A stretch of DNA of 21,818 nucleotides from Mesaphorura yosii. Lineage: Eukaryota > Arthropoda > Collembola > Poduromorpha > Tullbergiidae. A model generated the notes under the pieces. That model saw only the letters and a list, made by a program, of their open reading frames with translations, was not told the DNA's origin and made no database searches. This document shows positions 1-9,068 of the stretch, piece by piece; within the stretch, counting starts at the first letter, position 1; every line of letters starts with the position of its first letter. The position numbers and the translations under genes are program-made. Location of the stretch: the NCBI GenBank assembly GCA_009869945.1, contig WIXG01000786.1:1-21818 (forward strand), in the 5' to 3' direction.

Positions 1-336
1 ATGTTGACCTCGAACCAGCTGCAATTAGCAAGGAACCATGTCCTCAGAACTGCCAAGAAGTACATTGAACAATTGAAACCAGAACCTACGACCAGCGATT
101 TTGTACCAGGCACTGACGAAGTTATTGTTTACTTAATTAAGGTGTCGGTTATATTAGCACATCTATATGTGCTTATGCATTTGCAAATGTCTGTCCGCCC
201 GCATTAAATTACCAGATTCTTTTACATCTGTGTCACAACAACTAATACCCCCCTCCTGGACTCCATGGCCAGTATGCACCAGCACATGGACCTGGCGGGA
301 CTCCGTCACAGGGAATTCAATGTTTGTACCAGCAGG
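1..336 (+). CDS. Possible 3' exons of an unidentified gene running in from the left edge
   Basis: The frame is open from base 1 to a candidate donor after 141 (AAG, then GTGTCG). A second open stretch in the same frame runs from an acceptor at 215 (ACCAG) to a strong donor after 336 (AGCAGG, then GTGAGT). The product would contain stretches such as YIEQLKPEPTTSDFVPG and LLDSMASMHQHMDLAG, which I do not recognise. The splice phases do not match with the better donor (phase 0 into phase 2); only a weaker donor two bases later (after 143) joins them. An AATAAA at 448-453 could end such a transcript. No domain, signal peptide or membrane segment is visible. It may be a real gene tail, a decayed gene or chance. 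Confidence 0.25.
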
Positions 337-447
337 GTGAGTTGTACTAAAAGCGAATTTTGGATACAAGAAATGGTCACATTTACTTTTCCTACTAGCG
401 AGTCGCATGTGCTTATGTGTATTAATTACCAATTAAGATCAATAATT

Positions 448-453
448 AATAAA
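448..453 (+). terminator. Candidate poly(A) signal AATAAA
   Basis: An AATAAA hexamer lies about 110 bases after the last candidate exon of the left-edge gene, in A/T-rich sequence and upstream of the convergent membrane-protein gene. It is consistent with a + strand transcript ending here. Confidence 0.3.
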
Positions 454-509
454 ACGATGTTCGTTTATATCTGCAATTTTCATTCAATTTTATATTCGCG
501 TTCATTCTC

Positions 510-530
510 GCCGGTCACTTAGTGACCGGC
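510..530. repeat. 21-nt perfect palindrome with a one-base centre
   Basis: The arms GCCGGTCACT (510-519) and AGTGACCGGC (521-530) are exact reverse complements around a single T. The GC-rich palindrome sits in A/T-rich sequence between a possible + strand transcript end and the 3' end of the minus-strand membrane-protein gene. As DNA it could be a dyad protein-binding site or cruciform. As RNA it would form an almost loopless hairpin from either strand. No target-site duplication flanks it. Confidence 0.7.
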
Positions 531-621
531 CGTTTTAGCTTGTAAGCAATATAAGAGTTGAACAGCTAAACTTACTTTTTATAACATGTCAAACACGATC
601 GTATCAGGCCCATCATCACTG

Positions 622-1284
622 TCAGGCACATGAAATGTGTTCCCACGTCAGGAGTTCTCCAATAGCTGCAAGTTGCAACAGGTAAATCACCAGTAAAAGT
701 GAACTTGGTGTCGAGATCCCCAATTCTTCGGATACAATCTGCACCATTCGTACGGCGGGGCCAACTCCGACAACCCACAGAAGGTAGAACTGACCCAGAA
801 CCGTGATTATAAGCTGCATAATAAAGAATGTCTGCTTTAGCAGGATCCGGTTCACAGACGAAATTTCCGCTGCTGAAGACCTGCCACCACCGCCGCTTTG
901 TTCTATGTTGGTGCTTAGAACTCGGTTCAGCAGGGTCGAGTGAAAAGCCGGGAACCGCAGAATGTAAACGCTCATCACTACCGAGTTGACACCAGACACG
1001 AGGCCCAAGATTGACGCAGCCAGATTCCAGGACCCCGACTGATTCCCACCAAACTCCGCGCGGTAGGTGAAGCAGTAGTTGAGGATTACCATCATGAACA
1101 TGGCTCGGGCTGACAGGCTCAGCAACCGAAGGAGTGTGCTGAAGTGAGATGTGTCCGCCTCGAACCGCCGCCTCTTTCTGTTCCACTTGCAGGTCGTGAC
1201 CTTCAGTATCACTGTGCTGACGAAGAAGAGGGTCCTTATGATGGCGAGTGAGAGCGGAGAAATTATTCCTGAAGTGGGCGCCAT
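622..1284 (-). CDS. Small multi-pass membrane protein, possibly chemoreceptor-like
   Basis: The reading frame of 220 residues starts at the ATG at 1284, which has a good context (A at -3, G at +4). Upstream in frame there is no ATG, but a good acceptor (CCCCTTCAG, exon from 1323) suggests a 5' exon I cannot place. Hydrophobic segments lie at about residues 7-29, 51-74, 87-109, 152-175 and 195-215. A basic loop (NRKRRR) follows the first, and a Ser/Gly-rich loop separates the third and fourth. Five segments without a signal peptide resemble part of an insect-type gustatory receptor or another 7TM receptor, but the family's C-terminal signature is absent and the protein is short. Function is unassigned; a truncated receptor is possible. 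Confidence 0.55.
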   Translation of the reverse strand: MAPTSGIISPLSLAIIRTLFFVSTVILKVTTCKWNRKRRRFEADTSHFSTLLRLLSLSARAMFMMVILNYCFTYRAEFGGNQSGSWNLAASILGLVSGVNSVVMSVYILRFPAFHSTLLNRVLSTNIEQSGGGGRSSAAEISSVNRILLKQTFFIMQLIITVLGQFYLLWVVGVGPAVRMVQIVSEELGISTPSSLLLVIYLLQLAAIGELLTWEHISCA

Positions 1285-1744
1285 ATTTCTTTGCGGCGTG
1301 TGATGTCTTCCAGAAATCTTCAACTGAAGGGGCAAAGATCGAATCTCATTAAAAGAATCTATAGAAGGCAATTTAAAAGTCAAGGCCAGAAATATCGTTC
1401 TGCATTCTACTCGGAACTAAATATGGATTATCATTATGATGATGGGCTTGATCGCCACGATAGGACTCGAAAGTCGAGACCGTTTGAGGATTCTAAACTC
1501 TACTTCGAACCGCTTCGAAAAATTGCGGAAAATTCAAGCAAATCGATATTTTTTCTTGATTAAGCAGTAATTGCGAAGCTTGTCCACAAGTCAACGTACA
1601 ATTTTATTCAAATGCAACCCTGTGGGCTCCAATATGATAACTCGGAGTTTTCGTTCATAATTAATTAATTCCAACTGATAGAATACTGATGTAAGTAGAA
1701 AAAGTACGTTGATAAAAGTGCGAGGACAACAGTGAGAAAATTGG
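1285..1744. other. Intergenic, with the poly(A) signal of the P-loop gene
   Basis: No convincing gene was found. TTTATT at 1603-1608 reads AATAAA on the minus strand, about 140 bases after the stop of the P-loop ATPase gene, and is its likely poly(A) signal. The rest probably holds the 5' region of the membrane-protein gene, including a candidate acceptor at 1324. Confidence 0.5.
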
Positions 1745-2401
1745 CTAGCACATGGCCGCCCACTCCATGACCTTGGCCACTCGATCCTCCAGTCGCCTGC
1801 ACTCCTGCCCGATGCTCTCAAAAGGAATCCCTTCCGCTTCCATGAAATCTCTGAATAGAAAATGAAGCGAGGACATTTCAGCCCAATTCTCTGGCACCTT
1901 GCGAGTTCCATCGGGCAGCAAAAACTCTTCAATTGGCTCCAGCAAAACGACCAGCGTCGCCGTCGGGTCTCGATACCAGCTTCCGAGTATTTTCCACATT
2001 GGCGTGTCACAAAGTGCATACCAGCCGTCGACTTGCTTGCAATACTGCATTGAGTATATGATCGGGTCGATGGCGGAGCGGTCGGAGATGAACTCAAACT
2101 GACCCTTCGCAAACAGATTCATTTCTGCTTGGAAGTGGGCTGTGAAGATGTCCAGCTGCATCTGCAGGCACCGCTCGCCGTTCAGGTCGTCTGCAGTGTA
2201 CAACTTGGCTTGCAGGACCTGTCGTGCGATTTCAGACAAGTATGGCGTGCTTTCTTCGTCGTAATGCCTTCGGAGAGCGTTCAGAAGTGTTGTTTTGCCA
2301 GTTGACTGCGGACCGACGAGGTAGATGGCTTTCGACAGGCCGAGAGCCTCGCTGGTCGTCGTAGTAGTCGTGGCAAGTGAGGGCAGTAGGAGAGACGTCA
2401 T
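1745..2401 (-). CDS. NadR/AAA_28-type P-loop ATPase or nucleoside kinase-like protein
   Basis: The 218-residue protein has a Walker A loop GPQSTGKTT at residues 30-38, preceded by a hydrophobic strand (AIYLV). A Walker B-like segment FISDRSAIDPIIYS follows at about 104-117, with an acidic residue and Arg placed as in the AAA_28 domain. This family is related to the ribosylnicotinamide kinase part of NadR and to the N-terminal domain of Ttd14. The substrate cannot be read from sequence. The ATG at 2401 has A at -3. Upstream on this strand an acceptor (TTTTTTGTCACAG, exon from 2413) and a donor (CTGAG, then GTAAGT, exon end at 2519) define a 105-nt intron in the 5' UTR. A TCAGT initiator lies at 2560-2564 and AATAAA at 1603-1608. 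To my knowledge, short single-domain proteins of this kind are common in fungi and bacteria, so transfer is possible. A poly-Thr run lies at residues 11-16. Confidence 0.85.
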   Translation of the reverse strand: MTSLLLPSLATTTTTTSEALGLSKAIYLVGPQSTGKTTLLNALRRHYDEESTPYLSEIARQVLQAKLYTADDLNGERCLQMQLDIFTAHFQAEMNLFAKGQFEFISDRSAIDPIIYSMQYCKQVDGWYALCDTPMWKILGSWYRDPTATLVVLLEPIEEFLLPDGTRKVPENWAEMSSLHFLFRDFMEAEGIPFESIGQECRRLEDRVAKVMEWAAMC

Positions 2402-2518
2402 GGTCGACAAAATCTGTGACAAAAAACCCGATTCCAGTTCAACAGATTTGTGTCAAGGCGAAGAACAACGTTTAGACATGACTAGATGACATCTGATATC
2501 AAAACAAGATTTACTTAC

Positions 2519-2564
2519 CTCAGACAACGTCAGGCAAATTGATAAATTCCGGAGAAATCACTGA
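2519..2564 (-). promoter_or_regulatory. Initiator and 5' UTR exon of the P-loop ATPase gene
   Basis: On the minus strand TCAGT (2564-2560) matches the arthropod initiator. The exon then runs to 2519, where CTGAG meets a consensus donor GTAAGT. The only ATG in the exon opens a very short frame that stops almost at once (ATG TGT CAG TGA), and it lies just upstream of the initiator. The exon is therefore untranslated. No TATA box is seen. Confidence 0.55.
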
Positions 2565-2590
2565 CACATTTTGTCGGTGACAAAATTGTG

Positions 2591-3433
2591 AGTCAAATTC
2601 CAATTCCACGCAAAATCAGACTTGGCAGTGGAAGCTGTTGCAACTGCAGCCCAGATTGGCACAAAAATTACGAGAATGGCGAAAATACCAACTCATGTCG
2701 CCTCTTTTTGCACTCATTCAATGTTTACAGAATCCGAAAGAGAATTACGATTACGCAATCTACAGTAGCTTTAACTCAATTCAGTAGAAAATTCGCAACT
2801 ATTTGGCATGAACTACGAACAAGACAACGACAACGACAAAGTATGCTGCATGCAAAAATCTACGTTTACATGATAAGCTGAAGATTTACCACAGTTCTTT
2901 ATGTATTGCGGTGGTATTTCCTGTTGACATTATGATAGTGAGGTGTCAATCAAATCAAGCTTGCCGAGCTTGCCATATGTTTTGTTTAACTGTTGCAAAC
3001 CGCATCGCATTGCATTTTCCATTGAATGACGTGTTGACCTCAACACCTCAAGCCATGACGCAGATGAGTCACCTCACTGGCTAAATGTTTGCCTGTTGCT
3101 ACTGGTGCATTTACACCAGAGTGCACCAGTGCATTTGCAGATCAATTCAATGAATTGCACCATTTCAAGTGTCTTAATCAATGAAGCTTTAATGCACTTT
3201 TTCTTATTAACTGACCTTAGCATAGCAAAAAAGCAAAGTTACGGTGCACAAGATTAATTACAGGCGATATTTTGTTCACTTTTAAGATCTTTTACAATGA
3301 AATGCTTTAATAAATTAAAGAACGCTTGATGTCGACTATCAGACTAGACACACACCTTCAATTCAACTAATGCTTATATAAAAGTGTTTCATGTATGAAA
3401 TTCTCGAGTCGAAACGCTGTTGAAGCTTCATGT
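2591..3433. other. Gene-poor stretch with two short inverted repeats
   Basis: No gene is supported. A 16-nt dyad GTGTTGACCTCAACAC lies at 3031-3046. Arms ACTGGTGCA (3101-3109) and TGCACCAGT (3122-3130) form a 9-bp stem with a 12-nt loop. An AATAAA (+) at 3309-3314 overlaps an ATTAAA (-) at 3306-3311; the latter could serve the secreted-peptide gene. A TATATAAAAG at about 3376-3385 lies in that gene's 3' region and has no supported gene downstream on either strand. Confidence 0.5.
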
Positions 3434-3779
3434 TCACCATTCACAAACCCACACGGAGAAGCATCCGGAGTCGTAGTCTCGATCTCGGATGGACGTGGAC
3501 GACCTTCGTGGACACTTCAGCTCCCGGTGACAGTTCATTGGATCTTGCTCCATGTCGTAGTCGCCTCGCACTTAAATCGCAAAATTAAAATTACAGCGGC
3601 GACCATTCACAAATTGTGTGTTTAACTAAATTTTGCAACTGAGGAGGAAAAAAAGGCTTACTTTTTCCCATTGGACTGCCAACAGCTGAATCGGGTCCAA
3701 GCAGTACCAGCGCCAGGCAACACCACCACACGCACAACATCAGCGCCCCGAAGAAACGCGACTCGACTCTGCAGACCAT
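3434..3779 (-). CDS. Candidate secreted peptide precursor with two CX5C rings (two exons)
   Basis: Exon 1 (3779-3662) begins with ATG in good context (A at -3). It encodes a signal peptide: basic N-terminus, a hydrophobic core containing LCVWWCCLALVLL, and a plausible cleavage near SAVGS. The donor GTAAGC follows at 3661; the acceptor GATTTAAG precedes exon 2 (3570-3434). The splice joins in phase (A plus TG makes Met) and gives 84 residues. The mature part holds NCHRELKC and GCFSVWVC, two Cys-X5-Cys pairs separated by a dibasic RR, and ends CEW without an amidation glycine. The layout resembles a neuropeptide or small secreted peptide precursor, but I recognise no known family. The 91-nt intron fits its neighbours. 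The gene could continue through a further intron, since GTGAAC overlaps the stop. Confidence 0.5.
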
Positions 3780-4731
3780 TTTGAATTTGGCAATATCGTT
3801 TTTTCTTTACTCAAAAGTTTCACAAACACTTTGTGTTTTCTGATCTAAAATGGATAGGCACCGGGTAGGAAGCTTCAGATTAAATACTCGTCGTTATCTC
3901 ACATGGGACACCGTACCGTTAGGCACATTGTGCTTGTCCAAGTCTGTAGAAGTCCACGTTCGTCCAAATCCTAGCCCATCCATTGATGCGTGCGTGGTAT
4001 TATCCATTAATCCAATGCGGTCGTTGTAGTTGTAGGCGAAAGTGATGTGTAAACCAGGAAATCTAAAAGTAGGATAACGCGGTTAGTCATCGCATCTCGC
4101 TCAACCGGAACCGGGAACAGGAAGAAATTAGTATAAACCTTACCAAAGTGCGTCAGTGTGTCCTCTGTCTACTGATGCTGTGTTTTACTTAAAAGGACTT
4201 CATTTTCTTTTCCAGGTAAAAGCATAGTGGGTAAAAGTACCTGCTCAGATTAGCTAGTGCCAGATGTTGTTTCCACTTTTGGAGCAGCTCTCTGCCTGAA
4301 ATCCTGCGCTGCTGCTGTCTACGAAAAGTTGATTCATCTTTTGCCCTCGATTCCAATGATTCATTTTACTTTTACTTTACTCCCACGAGTCACATTCACG
4401 ACAAAACTTAAGTGCAAGGGCCAGATTTGATGTGAACAATTATGATTGACGGAAAAGGCTTTCAGGCTTAACTCAATTCACACAATTAAATTCTACCGGG
4501 TGCCTGATAAATAGAGGTTTATTAGCAAAGCATTGGATACTTGTTGGAGTTTATTCAGTCAAGTTGAATTAAAGGAAGGAGATTGAATTACATGTTAAAT
4601 TGCGATTGAATTTAGATCACAATCAGCACCATCAGTAATTAAATCAGTAATAAAGCTTAATCAGTATAGTAGTCAAAGAAAGTTTGAACTTAAGTCAGCA
4701 TCAGCACCAGAATTAGAACAGTACATTTGGT
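3780..4731. other. Intergenic region with 5' and 3' untranslated sequence
   Basis: No coding frame is supported. The left part probably holds the 5' UTR of the secreted-peptide gene, with a candidate acceptor CCATTTTAG at about 3845 and a candidate donor TTTG/GTAAGG at about 4146 on the minus strand. The right part is the 3' UTR of the acidic protein gene, with AATAAA on the minus strand at 4550-4555 and 4518-4523. An ATCAG-rich low-complexity stretch runs from about 4620 to 4712. Confidence 0.45.
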
Positions 4732-5762
4732 TCAGCTATTGTAAGATGACTTCTCGTTGGTGGTGGAACCGGTCGGCTCAACAGCAACATCCGTAGCTGC
4801 AGCGGCAGTCGTCAACCCATCTTGAGCTGGAGCTTCCTGATCCGGAACAGGATTGGTGTCGGCGCCGGCGGCTTCCTGAAGTGCAACCTTAACATTTATG
4901 AAGCCTCCAGACGGCGTACTTGTGGCCAAATGTAGAATTTGGTCATCGAGGAAATCGAACTTCTCAGCCTCGTCTTCCTCTGCTTCTCCTTTGCCGCCCA
5001 CAACTTCGATGCTTTCGTCACTTGCAAGAATATCCAAAAGAAACCCCTCTTCACTTTCAGTCAGGTTTGTCTCTTTCTCCTCGTCGCCCTCTTTTTCCGC
5101 ATCTGCAGGCGCGTCGCCAGCAGTCTTCTTAAGTGGAATCAGCTCACTTACGGAAGGGGCCGTCGCCGGGTCTGACTCCGCTCCTCGCTTCAAGTTGCCG
5201 CCGGGTTCCTCCGACTCGGATTTCTTTGCATCTGATTGGCTCGATCCAGGCATTTTGAAATATGGGTGGTTAGCACGCCACGAACGTGGCATTTGCACTG
5301 GCGACTGCATCTCGTCAATTGGAATAGATTCGTCATACAAATCTGAGGTTCCAAGGCCCGCGATTTCACACACGGACATTTTGGACATTGATGGAGTGAA
5401 ATGAGCAGGTAGTAATACTGGTGGTGGACCCACTGGAGCTGCAGCTGCAGTAGCTTGATCTTCCATAGTCTCATCGCTAGAACCTGCACACAAATGGGCC
5501 GAAACAGATTAGCCCTGCCTCCAACCCCCAAATGAATAGTTGATAGTTGTCATTAATAAATTTACTAACTTGAAGAAGCGACGGAGCCATCACTTTCTAC
5601 TTCGGGAAACAGAACAGCATCACCTGACCCATTAGGAGCAGCTGGACCAGCCAAATTGGCGCACTGACCAGGACCGGAAGCGGAACCACCACTTGCACTG
5701 CCGCCACTTGAGCTCGGAGAAATTGCAGGCTGTGTAGTTAACCTGGAATACTGTTGTCCCAT
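4732..5762 (-). CDS. Acidic, low-complexity protein with an N-myristoylation-like start (two exons)
   Basis: Exon 1 (5762-5570) starts MGQQYSRL, a good N-myristoylation context with Gly2 and Ser6, followed by a Ser/Gly-rich segment. Donor GTTAGT lies at 5569. Exon 2 (5483-4732) follows acceptor TTTGTGTGCAG after an 86-nt intron, and the join A plus GT makes Ser in a Ser run. The product has 314 residues and is rich in Glu, Asp, Ala and Ser. Islands that look conserved are PRSWRANHPYFKMPG and FDFLDDQILHLA. No enzymatic domain, signal peptide or transmembrane segment is seen, so I expect a largely disordered, possibly membrane-tethered adaptor or regulatory protein. I do not recognise the family. 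Poly(A) signals lie at 4550-4555 and 4518-4523. Confidence 0.75.
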
Positions 5763-5778
5763 TGCTAATCACAAGACC

Positions 5779-5804
5779 ACTGATACTGAATACTGATAAA
5801 CTGA
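5779..5804 (-). promoter_or_regulatory. Cluster of four TCAGT initiator motifs
   Basis: On the minus strand TCAGT occurs at 5804-5800, 5796-5792, 5789-5785 and 5783-5779, 17 to 42 bases upstream of the acidic protein's ATG. TCAGT is the arthropod initiator consensus, so the cluster may give several start sites with a very short 5' UTR. No TATA box was seen. Confidence 0.4.
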
Positions 5805-6460
5805 TTGGATTGATGTAAGTCCTACGAATTTGGAACTTGAACAGCGCCCGAATTGGATTGCAAAGAGCCGGGGCCGATGGGACTGAGAAAATTGTGGATT
5901 TTTTCTGCGATCTTCACTCTGCTCGCTCTGTAGATTTCAGATTCATTTTCCATGCAAAACGAACGCCAATTGAAAAATGCGAATTACTTGCGCACATGCT
6001 GAAAAGTGTTTCAGTTTTCATAGGAGCAGCAAACGAACCGAGTCCTCAAAGTGTCGTGAGAGAATTCAGGAATTGCGGGCCGGCGTCCAGTCAAGGGTCA
6101 ACCACCAATTAGTTAGTGTAAACATTGAACATGCTGCGTGAATCGAGAACCATGGATAACCTTGAGCTAAATGCAGGATGCAAAATATACGGCACATTAC
6201 ACATGCAACATTAAACTACGCGAGGAGCAACCACGTAGAGCGACTCCCTCACTCTACTCACTGGAACTGCACGATTCCTTTTTTCTCGTTGGCCTTGAAA
6301 AATGTTGCTTACATGGCTTAAATTGACAAAAAACCACACAAAGCTGCAATTGTAGTAATGAAGAACGAGAACACGCAACTTTAGCTGGCACGCGTGTGCC
6401 TGCTAAATGTGTCCCAAATGGGCCTTTTAGTTACAGAATACAGGTGCAGACAGCTACAAC
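5805..6460. other. Divergent promoter region between the acidic-protein gene and OMA1
   Basis: No gene is supported; open frames here begin at non-ATG codons and show no domain. The region must hold the upstream control of OMA1. I see no TATA box and no clear initiator for it. Confidence 0.4.
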
Positions 6461-8116
6461 ATGATTCGATGTGGCCGAGTCCTTGTTGACGGAAGCAGTC
6501 GGGCTTGGGTTCGGGCTGCTGCTCCGCTGGGGCTGGGACACAGTGTTCGAGTGTCAGCACCAACTCCGACTTCATTCACCCGGCCAAGCCGATGGTTCCG
6601 CACAACACATTCGAAGAGTACATGGCCACCAATTCTTCTGGCGGTGCTGAACAAGATTGGGCATGCTGGCGCTATAATTATTGGACGCAAGTTCAAGAAT
6701 CTGTCGCCTGAACTCAAAGTGAAGTATTTCGCGAAGGCAAGGAAGCACCGGAGGTATTTATATGGTACGTAAGCCTTGCTACTATAACGATCGAGGCCAC
6801 AGTTGAAATTTTGCCATTTGTTCATCGATTCCAGGTTTTCTTACTTCGACCGGAGCTGGAGCATTTGCATACTACGTGGCACACATCGAAGAGGCTCCAA
6901 TCACAAAACGCAAACGATTCCTAGCGTTTAGCGAGGATCACATGCAGATGATGGCTGAGATGGAGTTTAAATCGGTACAGTCGAATTGCAACTGTGCAAA
7001 TGCAAAACATACATTCTCTTTGATAAGGTCTTGTCACTGATCGTAATTGTCCTTTGCTCAGCTCCTGGAGTGCCATCAGTACTTTTTGCTGCCCTCCACG
7101 GACCCAAGACACCAAAGAGTTTACCGAGGTGCGTGTTTTCGTTGCTATTTGCTTGTGAAAATGTGAATAATAGCCAATAGCCTGCTGTTGACAGTTGAAA
7201 TCCATAATTGCAGTGGCACAGAGACTCATCGAAGCAAATCGCGACTTGTTCGAAGCCCGTGGAACGAAAAAGGAATGGACTCTGTCCGTAATTGAAGACA
7301 ACCGCGAACTGAATGCCTTTGTCTTAAGCGTACGCGTGTGAAAATGCTTTATATTCTTGCAATTGAAATCTTTTACAATTTTCAAACACATAGCTTTGTT
7401 CTCTTGCAGTGTGGAAATATTTTCGTTTACACTGCCCTCCTGGACCTGTGCGATGACGAGGGGCCTTCTGACTCAATGCTGGCGATTATTTTGGCACACG
7501 AATTTGCTCACGTTCTACTCAGTCATTCACGCGAGCAGATGTCCAGGCTGCATCTCGTGGAAGCGGTTCTCCTGATTCCATTGTTGCTGCTTTGGTGTTT
7601 CGTGCAGTCGGACGCCACGGCGGCGGTGTTTCATTGGATCTCGAGTTATGTGTCGGACCTACTCTTGCACCTTCCATACAGTAGAGCTCTGGAAACAGAA
7701 GCTGATGAGGTCGGCCTGCTTTTGGCCGCCAGGGCCTGCTTCGACGTACGCGAGTGCATAGTCTGGAAGAAAATGGAAATCAAGAGAAAAATGACTGAAG
7801 GTGGAGACCCGGACTTCGATTTCCATTTTCTGGTACGCCTGTGCTGTGGTCAATTTGATTGTTCTTCTTTGCTAGGGGGCTAACTAATTATTCAATTGTC
7901 TCTTGGAACTTTCTCCAGTCCACGCATCCTTCTAGCGAAACCCGGTTCGAAAACCTGATGGCGAGGCTTCCCGAAGCGCTTGAGACGAGGGATACCTGCA
8001 AATGTCCGCCATTGGAATTCATGGACGCAACAAAACGAATTGGCGACTACCAACTGAGGCTGAAAGAAGAGAGCACAGAAAAGACCCGGCTGGTTGCTAA
8101 ACCATTAGAAGTCTAA
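6461..8116 (+). CDS. OMA1: OMA1 mitochondrial inner-membrane zinc metalloprotease (six exons)
   Basis: Exons are 6461-6764, 6835-6974, 7062-7128, 7214-7329, 7410-7832 and 7919-8116. All introns are GT-AG, 70-87 nt, and all phases agree, giving 415 residues. The basic, Ser/Arg-rich N-terminus looks like a mitochondrial presequence, and a membrane segment lies near GFLTSTGAGAFAYYV. The M48 zinc site HEFAH is at residues 239-243 and the third ligand is the first Glu of ETEADEVG (304). A hydrophobic stretch LVEAVLLIPLLLLW lies between them. Blocks matching animal OMA1 include EEAPITKRKRFL, NAFVLS, PYSRALETEADEVGLLLAA and STHPSSETRFENL. The family is a stress-activated protease that cleaves OPA1 and DELE1. 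It is somewhat shorter than human OMA1, mostly at the N-terminus. All catalytic residues are present. Confidence 0.95.
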
Positions 8117-9068
8117 ATTCCGAACGCGGTGGATGAACGAGCACTCAGCACGACAGGGATTTCCATTTTGGTTTTGACCTGTCGATAATGACACCAAAAG
8201 TTAACGCAGAATGCCGGTTTGAGGCACGATCTGCCAGATAGTTTTTGACTGCGACCTGGCAGTTATTGACTTGGAGCTGATAATTTCTCGAATAATCACG
8301 GCAGACGGCACCCGTGCACGTGCAGAAGGTTTGGACCTTGACTTTATCTCGAATTTTCACTATACTGCCCAGTGCATTCCTCAGCTTCGCAACCGAAAAT
8401 CAAGCATAAATCATTCGAAGGTTATCGTGTACAAAATTTCCCAAATTGCTAGTCTCTAAGCAAATGAATAGTGCCAGGTTTTTTTAAATCAACATTATCA
8501 TGTATTACCTCCTTGGAATTGATAAAGAGCAGTTCCTGAAGTTCTTTTGTTTGCGCGTTGATTGTAGGGTGTAAATGCTTGGCTCTTGTGTTGCGACTTA
8601 TTGAGTTTATTGCCTTTTGTGGCCTAGCCGGCTCAAACTCCAGACTCTAGGGTCCAGAGACATGAAGGAATATTCTTGCACATGGAGAAGGATGACTTTG
8701 CTTTAATGATTTGGTTGACGACTGACAAATGCCCATGCAGTGTCAGTATGTAAAATGAATCGCAGAATCGAACTCACCGATGCCGGTGAATCGTCAGACA
8801 ACTCTTACTAAAGGCTTGCTGCAAGTACAATCGCTTTGTGAAGCCAGGATTTCCGTAGGGAGCAGAATGTTAACAGCTGTAGGTCCAAGACGGTAAATAG
8901 ACAATTCCGGTTTTTGTTGGTTTTGACGGTGTCAAGAGAATTTTTTATTTGCCAATTTACAAGACCTTGGCCACCCTGACAAAGGTCGAAGCTCCAGCCA
9001 AGTCGCAGCAAGAGAGGAAGTTATACTTCTGGTCTCTTGCATTCGTCGAAAGTTTGTTGAACATCAAC
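8117..9068. other. Intergenic between OMA1 and the first IR gene
   Basis: No coding region is supported. It holds the OMA1 3' UTR, where I see no clean AATAAA close to the stop, and the IR promoter, where no TATA box is evident. A TCAGT lies at 8743-8747. A small hairpin TCACCG/CGGTGA lies near 8776-8791. Confidence 0.4.

Noticed and set aside
510..530. The palindrome as a bacterial rho-independent terminator
   Set aside because: The surrounding genes are spliced and eukaryotic, and the stem has no usable loop.
1291..1563. + strand open frame of 90 codons rich in Arg/Lys/Ser
   Set aside because: It begins at TTG, overlaps the start of the minus-strand membrane-protein gene, and shows no domain, splice support or signal peptide.
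3395..3625. + strand ATG frame of 76 residues behind a TATATAAAAG
   Set aside because: It is antisense to the spliced secreted-peptide gene, which has a signal peptide and phased splice sites. The ATG also lies at or before where a TATA-driven start would fall.
4898..5404. Long + strand frame of 168 codons
   Set aside because: It is a shadow of the acidic minus-strand gene; its Ser-rich composition mirrors the Glu/Ala-rich coding strand.
5837..6112. + strand frame of 91 codons in the divergent promoter region
   Set aside because: It starts at TTG, lacks family features and has no RNA signals.
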